Shown here one piece after another: positions 4,116 to 5,781 of a stretch of DNA of 5,781 nt. The notes beneath the pieces were generated by a model. The model saw nothing but the letters and a program-made list of their open reading frames with translations, was not told the origin of the DNA and did no database searches. Source of the stretch: Acetatifactor sp. (GTDB lineage: Bacteria > Bacillota > Clostridia > Lachnospirales > Lachnospiraceae); NCBI GenBank assembly GCA_016303085.1, contig JAEDMI010000158.1, forward strand, positions 1 through 5,781. The letters are read 5' to 3'. Position 1 is the first letter of the stretch. Every line of letters begins with the position of its first letter. A program made the position numbers and the translations under genes.

Positions 4116-5781
4116 TTACAGTATCACCTTATCCAGATGCCAGATTTCATCCACATACTGCTGAATGGTTCTGTCAGAGGTAAACTTGCCGGAGCATGCT
4201 ACGTTTAAGATAGCGCTTCTCGCCCAACCTTCCCTGTCTCTGTATGCTGCCTCTACCTTTTTCTGTGCTTCCGCATAGGACCTGAAATCCTTCAGGATAA
4301 AGTAGGTGTCTGCCCTGGAGGTGCTTAAGGTATTCAACAGAGAATTATACAGGGGACGGAACAGTTCCCTGTCGGAAGAATAAGTTCCGTCAACCAGCTG
4401 GTCTACCACCTTCCGTATACCGGCATCGCTGTTGTAGATATCCATGGGATTGTAGCCGCCGTTATTCTCGAAGTTAATAACATCATCCGAAGACAGTCCG
4501 AAGATAAAGGCATTCTCCGCACCCACCTCTTCCACAATCTCCACATTTGCCCCGTCCATAGTTCCCAGTGTCAGAGCCCCGTTCAGCATAAACTTCATGT
4601 TGCCGGTACCGGAAGCCTCCTTGCTGGCAGTGGAAATCTGTTCGGACACGTCTGCTGCCGCAAAGATGATTTCCGCGTTGGACACGTTGTAGTTCTCAAT
4701 AAATACCACCTTAATCTTTCCGCCGATTGAGGTATCGTTATTCACTACATCCGCCACGGAGTTAATCAGCTTAATGGTCAGCTTCGCATTGCGGTAGCCC
4801 GCCGCAGCTTTGGCTCCGAAGATGAAGGTTCTTGGATAGAATTCCATATCCGGCTTCGTCTTCAGTTCATTGTACAGATACATCACATGCAAAATGTTCA
4901 GCAACTGTCTCTTGTACTCATGGAGACGCTTTACCTGCACATCAAAGATAGAGTTGGGGTCTACGGTTACGCCATTATGCTCCTGAATATAGCTTGCAAG
5001 ACGCAGCTTGTTCTTGTATTTAATTTCCATGAACTCCTTGCGGGCTTTCTTATCATCCGCAAAGTCCTTCAGCTTGGCAATCTGCGGCAAATCGGTAATC
5101 CATCCGTTACCTGCCTTGGAGGTAACCCAGTCTGCCAACAGAGGATTGCCATGGAGCAGGAAACGCCTCTGGGTAATACCGTTGGTCTTGTTGTTGAAGC
5201 GTTCGGGGAACATCTCATAAAAATCCTTCAGTTCCTGATGCTTCAAAATCTCGGTATGAAGCCTTGCCACACCGTTGACAGAGTATCCGGCAACAATGGC
5301 CATGTGCGCCATCTTCACCTGCCCGTTGTACAGGATTGCCATCTTGCGAATCTTCTCCTGAACATCCACACCGTAAGTGCCTGCATATTTTTCCTCAATC
5401 TGCTGCACAAAACGGCGATTGATTTCCTCCACAATCTGATAGATTCTGGGAAGCAGTCTCTGGAACAGATCGATAGGCCACTTCTCCAGCGCTTCCGCCA
5501 TAATAGTATGGTTGGTGTAAGCGCAGGTGCGTGTGGTGATATCCCAGGCTTCATCCCAGCCCAGATTATAGTCATCCAATAAAATACGCATCAGCTCCGG
5601 CACCGCCACGGTAGGATGCGTGTCGTTGAGCTGAAAGGTCACCTTCTCAGGGAAACGGTGAATGTCATTGTGCTTTCTCATGAATTTCGCCACAGCCTCC
5701 TGTACGGATGCGGAGATGAAGAAATATTGCTGCTTCAGGCGCAGTTCCTTGCCCTGATAGCTGTCATCGTTGGGATAGAGG
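4116..5781 (-). CDS. glgP: Glycogen phosphorylase, C-terminal two thirds (5' end outside window)
   Basis: This is an alpha-glucan phosphorylase (EC 2.4.1.1), which releases glucose-1-phosphate from glycogen ends with phosphate and pyridoxal phosphate. The window shows 554 residues and the stop. The frame runs open through the right edge, where LYPNDDSYQGKELRLKQQYF is the expected family sequence; roughly 250-270 N-terminal residues are missing. A GTG at 5693 is an internal Val codon, not a start. Family blocks in order, numbered from that Val, are QLNDTHP (21-27), NGITQRRFL (171-179), FDVQVKRLHEYKRQLLN (250-266), NYNVSNAEIIFAAADVSEQI (334-353) and the cofactor site EASGTGNMKFMLNG (359-372). 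The PLP-binding lysine is Lys367 (codon 4595-4593). All catalytic blocks look intact. It is a cytosolic storage-carbohydrate enzyme with no functional link visible to its neighbours; the upstream operon context is not in the window. Confidence 0.97.
   Translation of the reverse strand, partial: LYPNDDSYQGKELRLKQQYFFISASVQEAVAKFMRKHNDIHRFPEKVTFQLNDTHPTVAVPELMRILLDDYNLGWDEAWDITTRTCAYTNHTIMAEALEKWPIDLFQRLLPRIYQIVEEINRRFVQQIEEKYAGTYGVDVQEKIRKMAILYNGQVKMAHMAIVAGYSVNGVARLHTEILKHQELKDFYEMFPERFNNKTNGITQRRFLLHGNPLLADWVTSKAGNGWITDLPQIAKLKDFADDKKARKEFMEIKYKNKLRLASYIQEHNGVTVDPNSIFDVQVKRLHEYKRQLLNILHVMYLYNELKTKPDMEFYPRTFIFGAKAAAGYRNAKLTIKLINSVADVVNNDTSIGGKIKVVFIENYNVSNAEIIFAAADVSEQISTASKEASGTGNMKFMLNGALTLGTMDGANVEIVEEVGAENAFIFGLSSDDVINFENNGGYNPMDIYNSDAGIRKVVDQLVDGTYSSDRELFRPLYNSLLNTLSTSRADTYFILKDFRSYAEAQKKVEAAYRDREGWARSAILNVACSGKFTSDRTIQQYVDEIWHLDKVIL

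Noticed and set aside
4887..5582. A 231-codon plus-strand frame opposite glgP.
   Set aside because: It is antisense to highly conserved phosphorylase blocks; its reading frame is explained by the codon pattern of the real gene.

Overview
The window reads like a chromosomal segment of a mid-GC Gram-positive anaerobe of the Clostridia, most likely Lachnospiraceae. This is an inference from strong AGGAGG-type ribosome binding sites, TTG starts, a Clostridia-style glycogen phosphorylase, short XRE and GGDEF regulators, and compact terminators with U-tracts. No 16S or other taxonomic marker is present, so the genus is not called.

Layout. (1) 1-2274, minus strand: a two-gene operon for a heterodimeric ABC exporter. 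The first gene (2274 to 547) is complete. The second (546 to beyond 1) begins on the base after the first one's stop codon and is cut by the window edge. The first subunit has Asp instead of Glu after Walker B, as in the degenerate-site subunits BmrC and TM287. (2) 2275-2818: a non-coding control region for that operon. Reading on the minus strand it holds a promoter, a 26-codon leader ORF with a good ribosome binding site, an intrinsic terminator, and then two exact 76-bp direct repeats before the exporter start. No obvious promoter lies between the terminator and the exporter, so expression should need readthrough. (3) 2819-3043, minus strand: a small XRE-family repressor-like gene with its own terminator. 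(4) 3044-3174: a divergent control region containing a 17-bp perfect palindrome in the spacer of a near-consensus promoter. (5) 3175-4044, plus strand: a soluble GGDEF protein (probable diguanylate cyclase). (6) 4047-4080: a bidirectional terminator. (7) 4116 to beyond 5781, minus strand: the C-terminal two thirds of glycogen phosphorylase.

How it may work together. The arrangement promoter - leader peptide ORF - terminator - degenerate-site ABC subunit - partner ABC subunit resembles the Bacillus subtilis bmrB-bmrC-bmrD operon, where a leader peptide controls readthrough in response to ribosome-targeting drugs. Here the leader can form a stem that hides its own ribosome binding site, and its last codons can alternatively pair, more weakly, with the terminator's 5' arm. 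This ribosome-controlled attenuator is the most interesting element of the window. The mechanism is an inference; the parts are visible in the sequence. The XRE gene may control itself and the divergent GGDEF gene through the palindromes between them. Glycogen phosphorylase appears functionally unrelated.
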